Assembly: GCA_017391665.1 (NCBI GenBank)
Contig: JAFOXS010000160.1
Coordinates: forward strand, 1 to 8,971
Source of the DNA: Alistipes sp.
Lineage (GTDB): Bacteria; Bacteroidota; Bacteroidia; Bacteroidales; Rikenellaceae
Length of the DNA: 8,971 nucleotides
Reading direction: 5' to 3'
In this document: piece after piece, positions 1 to 6,155 of the stretch
How positions within the stretch are numbered: position 1 is the stretch's first letter
How the letters are laid out: each line of letters begins with the position of its first letter
Notes under the pieces: generated by a model
Told to the model about the DNA's origin: nothing
Seen by the model: the letters and a program-made list of their open reading frames with translations, nothing else
Database searches by the model: none
Program-made: the position numbers and the translations under genes

Positions 1-426
1 ATCAGGGCAGCCCTTGAGATGGCGCTCGTGTGGCAGGACGACTATGCGTTGCAGATCGAGATGGGCTATCTGCACAATAAGATTAAGGCTAAGCGTGGTG
101 GGGTGGAGTATGACGTAAAGTCGAACGTTATGGAGGTTCCCATCATGTTCTCATACCGAGGTCTGGGTCCGATGCGTTTTAATGTGGGTCCGGTGCTCTC
201 GCTTGCGGCGGCAGCCCGCTACAGCAACGGCATGGAGCGTCTGGAGTTTGGTCGCATGCGATCGACACTGGGTTATACGGCAGGCATTGGCGTTGAGCTG
301 TCGCGCCACCTTGTCATTGATGCTCGTTTTACGGGTAGTTTGGCTCGCAACGACAACTACTTCGAAGGGGTGGAGTTCCGCTCATCGGCCTACTGGGCAA
401 CGCTCGGTGTGAATTATCTTTTTTAG
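1..426 (+). CDS. PorT-type outer-membrane beta-barrel protein, C-terminal part (5' end outside window)
   Basis: The reading frame is open from base 1 to a TAG at 424-426, so this is the last 141 residues of a longer protein; the ATG at 19 is internal and is not taken as the start. The visible part alternates short polar and hydrophobic/aromatic stretches typical of beta-strands. It has a MEVPIMFSY segment resembling the 'LEVP' strand of PorT/OMP_b-brl_2 barrels, a glycine-rich LGYTAGIGVEL strand, and the final strand YWATLGVNYLF ending in phenylalanine, the usual C-terminal signal for outer-membrane insertion by the BAM machinery. By family this is a small barrel (8-10 strands) in the outer membrane. 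Its specific role, whether porin-like, adhesin or PorT-like secretion component, cannot be told. Only 6 nt separate it from the phoH-like gene, so the two are probably co-transcribed. The family call is fairly secure; the function is unknown. Confidence 0.75.
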   Translation: MRAALEMALVWQDDYALQIEMGYLHNKIKAKRGGVEYDVKSNVMEVPIMFSYRGLGPMRFNVGPVLSLAAAARYSNGMERLEFGRMRSTLGYTAGIGVELSRHLVIDARFTGSLARNDNYFEGVEFRSSAYWATLGVNYLF

Positions 427-432
427 GAGTTT

Positions 433-1428
433 ATGGAGGCAATAAATAAAGAGATACTTATTGAAGGTGTAGATCCTCGCGAATTGTATGGCGCGCAGGA
501 TATCTATTTGGAGCTTATGCGCGAACTCTCGCCCAAGGTGAAGATCGTTGCACGAGGCTCATCGCTCAAGGCACTCGGAGCCAAGCGTGATGTGGATTCG
601 TTCGAACGCAAGATGAATGCTTTGGTGGAGTATTATATCAAGTATGGCCACATCTCGCGCGAGGTGGTCGAGCAGGCCTTCTCGGAAGGGTTGAGCGACA
701 GGGTAGAGCCCAAGGCTGACAAGGATACCATCGTATTCGGTAATAATGGCAACGTCATCCGTGCCCGCACGGTGAATCAACGCCGATTAGTGGAGTTGTA
801 CGAGAAGAACGATCTTCTCTTCGCCATTGGCCCTGCGGGTTCTGGTAAGACATATACGGCTATTGCGTTGGCAGTAAAGGCATTGAAGGAGAGAGAGGTG
901 AGACGCGTGATCTTGACTCGTCCTGCTGTCGAGGCGGGCGAGAAACTGGGTTTTCTGCCTGGTGATATGAAGGAGAAGCTCGATCCCTATTTGCAGCCTC
1001 TGTACGATGCACTGAATGATATGATCCCTGCTGCCAAGCTGCAGAAGTATTTGGAGGATGGCACCGTGCAGATTGCTCCGCTGGCATATATGCGTGGTCG
1101 CACGTTGGATAATGCCTTTGTGATTTTGGACGAGGCGCAGAACACCACACGTTCGCAGATTAAGATGTTCCTTACGCGTATGGGTCGCAACGCCAAGTTT
1201 ATCGTTACGGGCGACGTGACGCAGATCGACCTTCCGCGCAAGAGCGATAGCGGCCTTACTGGGGCTATGGCTACATTGCAGGGCATCGAGGGTATAGGCA
1301 TGGTGGAGTTCGATAAGCGCGATATTGTCCGCCATCCGCTCGTTAAGCATATCGTCGAGGCTTTCGATCGTGCCGCAGAGCGTGAGCACGATACTCCTAT
1401 TGTGAAATTTCCAAAAGAGAATAAATAA
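433..1428 (+). CDS. phoH: PhoH-family (YbeZ-like) P-loop ATPase
   Basis: A 331-residue protein of the usual length for PhoH/YbeZ. The first ~110 residues form the family's N-terminal region and the rest is the P-loop ATPase domain. Walker A is GPAGSGKT at residues 133-140 and Walker B is VILDEAQN, with D233 and E234. Between and after them lie family blocks such as LTRPAVEAGEKLGFLPGD, IAPLAYMRGRTL and TGDVTQIDLPR, all strongly YbeZ-like. Members are cytoplasmic ATPases, proposed to act in RNA or ribosome metabolism with the YbeY endoribonuclease; the phosphate-starvation link of the name is historical and does not hold everywhere. The ATG at 433 is preceded by AGGAG (425-429), which overlaps the upstream stop and sits only 3 nt from the start, closer than usual. 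No other in-frame start fits better. No ybeY is visible here. The gene is followed after 24 nt by pepD. Confidence 0.93.
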   Translation: MEAINKEILIEGVDPRELYGAQDIYLELMRELSPKVKIVARGSSLKALGAKRDVDSFERKMNALVEYYIKYGHISREVVEQAFSEGLSDRVEPKADKDTIVFGNNGNVIRARTVNQRRLVELYEKNDLLFAIGPAGSGKTYTAIALAVKALKEREVRRVILTRPAVEAGEKLGFLPGDMKEKLDPYLQPLYDALNDMIPAAKLQKYLEDGTVQIAPLAYMRGRTLDNAFVILDEAQNTTRSQIKMFLTRMGRNAKFIVTGDVTQIDLPRKSDSGLTGAMATLQGIEGIGMVEFDKRDIVRHPLVKHIVEAFDRAAEREHDTPIVKFPKENK

Positions 1429-1452
1429 TAACCAATAAAACCTAAAACTACT

Positions 1453-2925
1453 ATGGATAAGAATTTGGCAGGTTTTTATAACCATTATTTTAAGCCAGCA
1501 CTTGTATGGAAACATTTTGCTGAGATTTGTAATATTCCCCATCCGTCGGGCAGCGAGGATAAGATTCGCCAGTATCTGGTCGATTTCGCCGTAGCACAGG
1601 GCATCGAGCATAAGGTCGATGAGGCTGGTAATGTATATATGGCGAAGCCTGCAACACCGGGCTATGAGGATCGCAAGGGTATTGTGATTCAGGCTCATAT
1701 GGATATGGTGCCGCAGAAGAATAACGACAAGGAGTTTGATTTCATCAACGATCCCATCGAGGCCTATATCGATGGCGAGTGGGTAACGGCTAACGGCACT
1801 ACGCTCGGCGCTGACAACGGTATCGGCGTTGCGGCTATTCTGGCCGTTATGGAGGATGACTCGATCGAGCACGGTCCTATCGAGGGTCTTATCACCGCTA
1901 CGGAGGAGACTGGTATGGATGGTGCTTTCGGTCTTAAGGGTGGCCTGTTGAAGGGCGAGATCCTCTTGAACCTTGACTCGGAGACCGAGGGCGAGTTGTA
2001 TGTAGGTTGCGCCGGCGGTATGGATGCCAATGTTACGTTGCCCTATGAGGCTGTAGCTGCACCCGAGGGTAAGGCTCTGTGCATTTCGGTTAAGGGTTGC
2101 AAGGGTGGTCACTCTGGTATTCAGATCATCTGTCAGCGTGCTAATGCCAATAAGCTGTTGTTCCGTCTGTTGCGTCTTATCGCTAAGGAGTGCGACATGG
2201 CTCTCTGCTCGGTTGATGGCGGCGGTTTGCGTAACGCTATTCCTCGCGAGGCTACGGCTACAATCATCGTTCCGGCCGATGCCGAGGCGCAGGTTGTGGC
2301 TATGGTTGAGGCATTTGAGAAGACAGTTATCGCTGAGTTTACGGATATCGAGGACTCTATCTCTATTAAGGCCGAGGCTACGACAGCACCCGTCGAGGCT
2401 ATGCCCAAGTGCGCTGCCGAGCGTTTGATGGCTGCCGTTGTGGCTTGTCCCGATGGCGTTGCAAAGATGTCGGTTGCCATGGAGGGTCTGGTGCAGACCT
2501 CAAACAACCTGGCTCGCGTGGTGTCGGACGGTAAGCAGGTTAAGATGCAGTCGCTTATGCGCTCGTCTTCTCGTTCGGAGAAGGAGGCGCTGGGTGACTC
2601 GATCAAGGCTGTCTTTGAGCTGGCCGGTGCCGAGGTTGAGCTCTCTGGCTCGTACGATGGCTGGAATCCCAATATGAAGTCGCCCATCCTGAAGGCTATG
2701 CTTGAGTCTTACGAGGCTCTCTATGGCAAGTCTCCCGCAGTGATGGCTATCCACGCAGGTCTTGAGTGCGGTATCATCGGTACGAACTATCCCGAGATGG
2801 ATATGATTTCGTTCGGTCCTACCATCTGCTATCCCCACTCACCCGATGAGAAGGTTGAGATCGCGTCGGTAGAGAAGTTCTACGACTTCCTGCTCCACAC
2901 ACTGAAGAATGCTCCTAAAAAATAG
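1453..2925 (+). CDS. pepD: PepD-type aminoacyl-histidine dipeptidase (peptidase M20)
   Basis: A 490-residue M20-family metallopeptidase of the PepD (Xaa-His dipeptidase, carnosinase-like) type, which cleaves dipeptides in the cytoplasm and lets a peptide-using anaerobe release amino acids. The dizinc site can be read directly: H82 in QAHMDMV, D121 in LGADNGIG, E151/E152 in EETGMDGA, D175 in LNLDSE and H462 near the C terminus in YPHSPDE. These match the spacing known for Vibrio PepD (H80, D119, E149/E150, D173, H461) within one or two positions, so all metal ligands and the catalytic glutamate appear to be present. The central part (~190-390) corresponds to the lid/dimerisation domain, and GGHSGI is also typical. 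No leader peptide is seen. The start at 1453 follows an A-rich leader without a Shine-Dalgarno site. It probably shares a transcript with phoH upstream and the lipid kinase 6 nt downstream. The substrate range (histidine-containing or general dipeptides) is inferred from the family. Confidence 0.95.
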   Translation: MDKNLAGFYNHYFKPALVWKHFAEICNIPHPSGSEDKIRQYLVDFAVAQGIEHKVDEAGNVYMAKPATPGYEDRKGIVIQAHMDMVPQKNNDKEFDFINDPIEAYIDGEWVTANGTTLGADNGIGVAAILAVMEDDSIEHGPIEGLITATEETGMDGAFGLKGGLLKGEILLNLDSETEGELYVGCAGGMDANVTLPYEAVAAPEGKALCISVKGCKGGHSGIQIICQRANANKLLFRLLRLIAKECDMALCSVDGGGLRNAIPREATATIIVPADAEAQVVAMVEAFEKTVIAEFTDIEDSISIKAEATTAPVEAMPKCAAERLMAAVVACPDGVAKMSVAMEGLVQTSNNLARVVSDGKQVKMQSLMRSSSRSEKEALGDSIKAVFELAGAEVELSGSYDGWNPNMKSPILKAMLESYEALYGKSPAVMAIHAGLECGIIGTNYPEMDMISFGPTICYPHSPDEKVEIASVEKFYDFLLHTLKNAPKK

Positions 2926-2931
2926 TGCCTA

Positions 2932-3885
2932 ATGCAGGCTGAAGTAAACGATAAATGGTATGTAATCGTCAATCCCGTGGCTGGCTTTGGTCGCGGGCTT
3001 GTCGATTTGCCGCATATCACAAAACTCATCCGCGACAACGAGATTCCGCACGAGCTGGTCTTCTCGCAGCATAAGCACCATGTAACCGAGCTTACCGTGC
3101 AGGCCGTAAATGAGGGCTATCGTCGCATCATCGTCATCGGTGGTGACGGCACGCTGCATGAGGTTGTCAATGGTCTGTTCATTCAGCAGACAACACCCAT
3201 CGAGGAGGTTACCGTGGCGGTGATCCCCGTGGGTACGGGCAACGACTGGATTCGTATGTATGGCATCCCGACACACTACTCGGAGGCTATACGCGCCATC
3301 CGCGAAGGTCATACGCTGTTGCAGGATGTGGGCGAGGTGCACTACGAGGAGTCGCAGTATGCGCAGGTGCGTTACATGGCCAATGTTGCCGGTGCGGGCT
3401 TCGATCCTACGGTGACCAAGCTCTATGAACACTACAAGGCCAAGGGTCGTCGTGGCCGTCATCTCTATGCCGAGGGTAGTGTGCGTAGTTTCTTCCGCTA
3501 CCACTCTACGGGAGTGAAGGTGTGGATCGATGGCGAGCTGGTACATAAGGATCTTCTGTTCAGTGCAGCTATCGGTATTGGTAAGTACAATGGTGGCGGT
3601 ACGCAGCAGTTGCCGCTGGCTATTGCCGATGATGGTTTGTTCGACCTTACACTCTATCGCCCTATGCACTGGTGGCAGATTCTCTTCCGTCTGCGCCGAC
3701 TCTTCAATGGCGATATTTATAGTATCGGCCACGTCAAGCACTATCGCGGTCGTCATATCCGCATCGAATCCACGCCCGATATCATGGTCGAGGTGGATGG
3801 CGAGCTGCTGGGCGGTACGCCGCTCGAATTTAAGATTCACCCACGCTGCGTGAGGGTGATTGTCAATAAGGAGTATTTCGAATAA
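2932..3885 (+). CDS. diacylglycerol kinase-family lipid kinase (YegS/DgkB type)
   Basis: A 317-residue soluble lipid kinase of the DAGK-catalytic/LCB5/YegS superfamily, normal length. Motifs are in order: VIVNPVAG at residues 11-18, the nucleotide-binding GGDGT at 70-74 followed by LHEVVNG, PVGTGND at 99-105, and a C-terminal beta-sandwich domain with VDGE at 288-291. E291 lies where the proposed catalytic base of DgkB/YegS is found. Members phosphorylate diacylglycerol, or in some cases other lipids such as sphingoid bases, at the membrane surface with ATP. Bacteroidales make sphingolipids, so a sphingoid-base substrate is possible but not shown by the sequence. The start at 2932 is the first ATG after an in-frame stop, which is also the pepD stop, so tight coupling to pepD is likely. 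The exact lipid substrate is uncertain; the family is secure. Confidence 0.93.
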   Translation: MQAEVNDKWYVIVNPVAGFGRGLVDLPHITKLIRDNEIPHELVFSQHKHHVTELTVQAVNEGYRRIIVIGGDGTLHEVVNGLFIQQTTPIEEVTVAVIPVGTGNDWIRMYGIPTHYSEAIRAIREGHTLLQDVGEVHYEESQYAQVRYMANVAGAGFDPTVTKLYEHYKAKGRRGRHLYAEGSVRSFFRYHSTGVKVWIDGELVHKDLLFSAAIGIGKYNGGGTQQLPLAIADDGLFDLTLYRPMHWWQILFRLRRLFNGDIYSIGHVKHYRGRHIRIESTPDIMVEVDGELLGGTPLEFKIHPRCVRVIVNKEYFE

Positions 3886-3890
3886 CGTAT

Positions 3891-3920
3891 GGGGCTGCCG
3901 ACAAGTAATCGTGCAGCCCC
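3891..3920. terminator. hairpin between convergent genes, probable terminator
   Basis: GGGGCTGC (3891-3898) pairs with GCAGCCCC (3913-3920). Inside this, CGA (3899-3901) can pair with TCG (3909-3911) with one bulged base, leaving a seven-base loop. It begins 5 nt after the lipid-kinase stop codon. The + strand tail (TGCTGTTGTT) is U-rich but not an uninterrupted U run, and the minus-strand tail is weaker, so termination may be partial or could serve both converging genes. Confidence 0.5.
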
Positions 3921-3956
3921 TGCTGTTGTTAGGAAAAAGGTATATTACATCAGTCG

Positions 3957-4532
3957 TTATGGTGCGGGTATGATATCCACCTCATCAACTTCGATAACCC
4001 ACTCGAAGAGTTCATTGGCACACTGTGCCTGCAACTCGGTGATTTTCGATGTGGCCGTCGAGTCGGTGGCTAAGGCCAGCAGGAAGGTCTCCACGGTGGG
4101 GAATGTGTTGTCGACCTTCTGCGCCAGGCAACGGTAGAAGTCGCGCTGCTGCTCGTGAGTGAGACGGTCGGGGAGTATGCCCTCGCTCACCAGGTAGCGG
4201 TAGGGGAAGATGTGGCGCATGTTGTGAGCATCGGCATTGAGCTCATCGACGATGGCTGTCAGCACAAACATATCGACCGTATCCTGCGCGCCGTCCATCT
4301 CGATAAAGGAGGTATATACGGGATATACAGCCTCGATGTCGCCCGTCACGCTATCGGTGAATATCAGAAACTCGGGGTCGGTCAGATCCTGCAGGTATAT
4401 CATGTCACGATATTGGCGCAGGTTTTCGCGCATGGCTTTTTTCTGTTCGTGGTTCCACTTTGCCTTCTGCGAGCAACTGGTGATGGCCACAAAGGCAAGC
4501 AGGATTGATAGTGAGAGTAGAATTTTTTTCAT
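3957..4532 (-). CDS. uncharacterised lipoprotein
   Basis: A 191-residue protein with a clear type II signal peptide: MKK, a hydrophobic stretch (residues 4-17) and a lipobox ending at C20 (AITSC), so it is probably lipidated and membrane-anchored facing the periplasm or outer membrane. After the anchor comes a charged, probably helical segment (~22-45, rich in K, R, E and Q). A mixed domain follows with IFTDSVTGDIEAVYPVY around residues 57-73, and the C-terminal end is very acidic. No catalytic motif or named domain is recognised. It has no co-directional neighbour close by: it converges on the lipid-kinase operon and lies downstream of tRNA-Ala, from which a terminator separates it, so it is probably transcribed alone. 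No convincing TTTG / TAnnTTTG promoter or Shine-Dalgarno site was found in front of it. It appears intact. The function is unknown; only the localisation is supported. Confidence 0.8.
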   Translation of the reverse strand: MKKILLSLSILLAFVAITSCSQKAKWNHEQKKAMRENLRQYRDMIYLQDLTDPEFLIFTDSVTGDIEAVYPVYTSFIEMDGAQDTVDMFVLTAIVDELNADAHNMRHIFPYRYLVSEGILPDRLTHEQQRDFYRCLAQKVDNTFPTVETFLLALATDSTATSKITELQAQCANELFEWVIEVDEVDIIPAP

Positions 4533-4633
4533 ATTGCAACTTTTTTTGAATAATTCTTCCCTCCATGGAGCAAGAGATGTGCCAAAAAAGTTATCTTTGT
4601 TCTAAAGCCACGTAAGAAGGATATTATTGCCCT

Positions 4634-4652
4634 TGGAGAGTATCGGAGCGAA
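4634..4652 (-). repeat. degenerate third copy of the tRNA-Ala 3' end
   Basis: The 14 bases at 4634-4647 match the first 14 bases of the tRNA-Ala 3' end at 4756-4769 with one mismatch. A weaker CGAA match follows at 4649-4652 after a one-base gap. It lies in the same orientation as the two better copies. It could be an older, decayed integration scar or a chance resemblance, as only 13 of 14 positions support it. Confidence 0.4.
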
Positions 4653-4662
4653 GGAGGGAAAT

Positions 4663-4690
4663 AAAAAAAACGACTGATAAATATCAGTCG
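4663..4690 (-). terminator. intrinsic terminator of the tRNA-Ala transcript
   Basis: The 8-bp perfect stem CGACTGAT / ATCAGTCG (4671-4678 with 4683-4690) has a four-base loop. Read on the minus strand it is followed directly by eight U residues (A run at 4663-4670). It stands 65 nt beyond the tRNA 3' end but only 17 nt beyond the displaced tRNA 3'-end copy at 4708, which suggests that it originally sat close behind the tRNA. Confidence 0.88.
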
Positions 4691-4699
4691 CCATGCTCC

Positions 4700-4728
4700 G
4701 CAGAATGTGGAGAATATCGGATTCGAAC
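4700..4728 (-). repeat. displaced near-exact copy of the tRNA-Ala 3' end (possible att scar)
   Basis: Bases 4700-4728 repeat 4748-4776 with 27 of 29 identical; the 21 bases 4708-4728 are exact. The copied part is the 3' acceptor strand plus the 3' half of the T arm and T loop of tRNA-Ala, the segment that tyrosine-recombinase elements commonly use as attachment site. The copy starts 48 bp from its partner and breaks off inside the T loop. No integrase gene or other element gene remains between the copies. Confidence 0.75.
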
Positions 4729-4745
4729 GCCGAAATTTTTCGGCG
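4728..4745. repeat. perfect 8-bp inverted repeat between the two tRNA 3'-end copies
   Basis: CGCCGAAA (4728-4735) and TTTCGGCG (4738-4745) pair perfectly around a two-base loop. No U tract follows on either strand, so it is not a standard intrinsic terminator. It fills most of the short segment between the displaced and the functional tRNA 3' ends. It may be the remnant of an inserted element's end or a 3' trailer structure in the tRNA precursor. Confidence 0.6.
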
Positions 4746-4755
4746 AAGCAAAAAG

Positions 4756-4829
4756 TGGAGAATATCGGATTCGAACCGATGACCTCTTGCATGCCATGCA
4801 AGCGCTCTAACCAGCTGAGCTAATCCCCC
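4756..4829 (-). tRNA. tRNA-Ala (anticodon GGC)
   Basis: A 74-nt cloverleaf can be folded by eye on the minus strand. The acceptor is GGGGGAT with ATTCTCC, followed by discriminator A. The D arm is GCTC/GAGC with the loop AGCTGGTTA. The anticodon stem is CTTGC/GCAAG with loop ATGGCAT, giving anticodon GGC, which reads the alanine codons GCC and GCU. The variable loop is AGGTC, and the T arm ATCGG/CCGAT carries TTCGAAT. The third acceptor pair is G-U, the alanine identity element G3:U70, which confirms the assignment. The CCA end is not encoded (the bases after the discriminator are CTT), so it must be added by the nucleotidyltransferase. It has its own promoter (4841-4872) and terminator (4663-4690). 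Its 3' end is duplicated downstream. Confidence 0.97.
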
Positions 4830-4840
4830 TTGCTATGGTG

Positions 4841-4872
4841 CAAATATATGCAGAGAATTTCACTTCTCCAAA
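4841..4872 (-). promoter_or_regulatory. Bacteroidota-type housekeeping promoter of tRNA-Ala
   Basis: Reading the minus strand, a -33 element TTTG (4869-4872) is followed after 20 nt by TATATTTG (4841-4848), an exact match to the Bacteroidales -7 consensus TAnnTTTG at normal spacing. Transcription would start a few bases before the tRNA 5' end at 4829. The match and the position fit the primary sigma factor of this phylum. Confidence 0.8.
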
Positions 4873-4943
4873 TCTTCGACCTGAAAACAATCTGTCCGCT
4901 GCGTGCCGTGGACAAGAAAAAAAGTAATTTTTTTTCGTTTTTT

Positions 4944-4971
4944 TGTAGTTTTATGTCGCCATGTGCGTCTA
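4944..4971 (+). promoter_or_regulatory. candidate ECF-type promoter before the sigma factor gene
   Basis: TGTAGT (4944-4949) and CGTCTA (4966-4971) are separated by 16 nt, in the order and spacing of ECF sigma promoters, whose -35 often contains an AAC-like core and whose -10 often contains CGTC. The -35 match is imperfect. A primary-sigma alternative is poorer: TTTG at 4942-4945 with TAATATAG at 4970-4977, a 24-nt spacer and only a partial -7. If real, the site suggests that the sigma factor activates its own gene. It also lies in a T-rich stretch that could produce chance matches. Confidence 0.4.
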
Positions 4972-5017
4972 ATATAGTGAATGGGTACCCCAAATGAACC
5001 AAATCATTAACTTAAAA

Positions 5018-5491
5018 ATGGAGAATTTAGAGAAAGAGTTTACGCGGATGGTCAGCGAACATAAGGACACTATATATATGGTGTGCTATATGTTCTCCAA
5101 GGACAATGCCGAGGTGGAGGATCTCTATCAGGAGATTCTTATAAACCTGTGGCGCAGTCTGCCTAAGTTTGAGCAAAGGAGCAGTGTCAAGACCTGGATA
5201 TGGCGCATCAGTCTTAATACCTGCATCTCGATCGACCGAAAGAAGCGTCGCCGCTCATCGTTACCGCTCGAGCTGGATATTGACCTTTACAACGACTCGG
5301 ACCGCGACACCAAGCAGATCAAGTTGCTGCACGAGCGCATCAACCGTTTAGGCCCCTTCGACAGGGCTATCATACTGCTCTGGCTGGAGAATATGTCCTA
5401 TGAGGAGATCGGAGCCATCGTGGGTATATCGGAGAAGAGCGTGTCGGTGAGACTTTACAGAATCAAAGAACAACTTAAAACAATGAAATAG
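5018..5491 (+). CDS. ECF-type RNA polymerase sigma-70 family factor
   Basis: From the ATG at 5018 the product is 157 residues, typical of an ECF sigma factor with only regions 2 and 4. Region 2 (~10-75) contains EVEDLYQEILINLWRSL, the core-binding part, and SSVKTWIWRISLNTCIS, the -10 recognition part. Region 4 (~105-155) contains LGPFDRAIILLWLENMSYEE and the helix-turn-helix IGAIVGISEKSVSVRLYRIK that reads the -35 element. A basic linker (RKKRRR) follows region 2. An in-frame ATG at 4994 would add eight residues, MNQIINLK. The later start is preferred because TTAACTTAAAA just before it resembles A-rich Bacteroidota leaders and the extra residues do not look like family sequence. The membrane protein gene begins one base after the stop, so the two are co-transcribed and probably coupled. 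The stimulus and regulon are unknown. Confidence 0.9.
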   Translation: MENLEKEFTRMVSEHKDTIYMVCYMFSKDNAEVEDLYQEILINLWRSLPKFEQRSSVKTWIWRISLNTCISIDRKKRRRSSLPLELDIDLYNDSDRDTKQIKLLHERINRLGPFDRAIILLWLENMSYEEIGAIVGISEKSVSVRLYRIKEQLKTMK

Positions 5492-5492
5492 T

Positions 5493-6080
5493 ATGGATAC
5501 AAGAGATAATATGGAACTTACGGAGCTTCGCGAGCAGGTGGCCCTGTTGAAGGAGAAACTCATGCGTCAGCAGATCATCTCGGAGCAGAACATAATCGCT
5601 GCGGCGCAGAAGGGCATCTCACAGCTCAATAAAGCAGGTAATATTTTGGGCATATTTGGCATCTTTGCGGTGGTGTATTGCTCGTGGGCGTTTCATCGTT
5701 TTGGATTTAGCGACGGCTTTGTCATTGGAACAGCCATATTCCTTGCTGTTTGTGCAGCGGTGACTATCTATGCTCATTGGGGAATACGCTCGATAGATGT
5801 TGCTAATGGAAATCTGGTTGATATATCACAGCGACTGATTAGTTTTCGTAAGATCTATAGCAATTGGCATCTATTCGCTGTGCCTGCGCTCCTGGTGTGG
5901 TGCTACTTCCTTTATCAAGATGCACAACGTATGCTGGATAATGCTGAGTTTTTTCTTATTGGAGGATGTGTGGGTGGTCTGATTGGTGCCGTAATCGGCT
6001 TGAAAGCTCACTTCAAGGTCATTCGTGATACCGACAAGGTGCTGAAGAATATCAGCGAACTGATGCAACAGAAAGAGTAA
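5493..6080 (+). CDS. four-helix membrane protein, possible partner/anti-sigma of the ECF factor
   Basis: A 195-residue protein not recognised as a named family. Residues ~8-35 are charged and heptad-like (ELTELREQVALLKEKLMRQQ), suggesting a cytoplasmic coiled coil. Four hydrophobic segments follow at about 48-67, 75-96, 127-141 and 153-170, in two pairs split by a ~30-residue polar loop, and the tail (171-195) is again charged. With an even number of helices both ends should lie in the cytoplasm, where the sigma factor is. It starts one base after the sigma stop. That arrangement and the exposed N-terminal coiled coil make it a reasonable candidate for holding or sensing for the sigma factor, but there is no HxxxCxxC zinc anti-sigma motif and no FecR-like periplasmic domain, so this rests on context only. 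A second ATG at 5511 is possible. From about 5640 on the gene seems somewhat more AT-rich than its neighbours, judged by eye. The unit ends in a strong terminator. Confidence 0.75.
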   Translation: MDTRDNMELTELREQVALLKEKLMRQQIISEQNIIAAAQKGISQLNKAGNILGIFGIFAVVYCSWAFHRFGFSDGFVIGTAIFLAVCAAVTIYAHWGIRSIDVANGNLVDISQRLISFRKIYSNWHLFAVPALLVWCYFLYQDAQRMLDNAEFFLIGGCVGGLIGAVIGLKAHFKVIRDTDKVLKNISELMQQKE

Positions 6081-6103
6081 TTCTTATAACATAGTTAATA
6101 AAA

Positions 6104-6133
6104 AGCGACCCCAATGCTGGAGTCGCTTTTTTT
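6104..6133 (+). terminator. intrinsic terminator of the sigma factor operon
   Basis: AGCGAC (6104-6109) pairs with GTCGCT (6122-6127). After one C/A mismatch, CCA (6111-6113) pairs with TGG (6118-6120) around the loop ATGC. A run of seven T (6127-6133) follows. It lies 23 nt after the stop codon. On the minus strand five U residues also flank it, so it may stop transcription from both sides. Confidence 0.9.
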
Positions 6134-6141
6134 GTATCTAA

Positions 6142-6155
6142 GGTGGCTCGCCACC
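6142..6155. repeat. short perfect hairpin GGTGGC-TC-GCCACC
   Basis: Six bases (6142-6147) pair perfectly with 6150-6155 around a two-base loop. Its right half overlaps the start of the 17-bp inverted-repeat arm at 6151, so in RNA it would compete with pairing to the CoA-transferase 3' end. No U tract follows. Confidence 0.55.

Noticed and set aside
787..2112. Long 441-codon open frame on the minus strand across phoH and pepD
   Set aside because: It lies antisense to two genes with complete family motifs, spans their intergenic gap, and its translation has no recognisable domain. Codon use of the sense genes explains the lack of stops.
2929..3840. 303-codon minus-strand open frame opposite the lipid kinase
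   Set aside because: It mirrors a gene with clear kinase motifs almost exactly and shows no motif of its own, so it is a shadow frame.
4592..4599. TATCTTTG, an exact + strand match to the TAnnTTTG promoter element
   Set aside because: No TTTG-like -33 element is found at 19-21 nt upstream and no gene lies downstream in that direction; only antisense of the tRNA region would be made. Kept as a chance match unless a start is mapped there.
4634..4776. Short repeats considered as a CRISPR-like array
   Set aside because: There are only two good copies and one degenerate copy, the spacings are unequal (74 and 48 bp), and the repeat is plainly the tRNA 3' end.
4693..4779. Short + strand frame with repeated WRISDSN
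   Set aside because: It is again the tRNA 3'-end repeat read on the other strand; it ends inside the tRNA and has no coding signal.
4529..4801. Minus-strand frame containing the peptide SNPIFSTFC twice
   Set aside because: The peptide repeat is just translation of the two tRNA-Ala 3'-end copies. The frame runs through the tRNA and the terminator and is not a protein gene.
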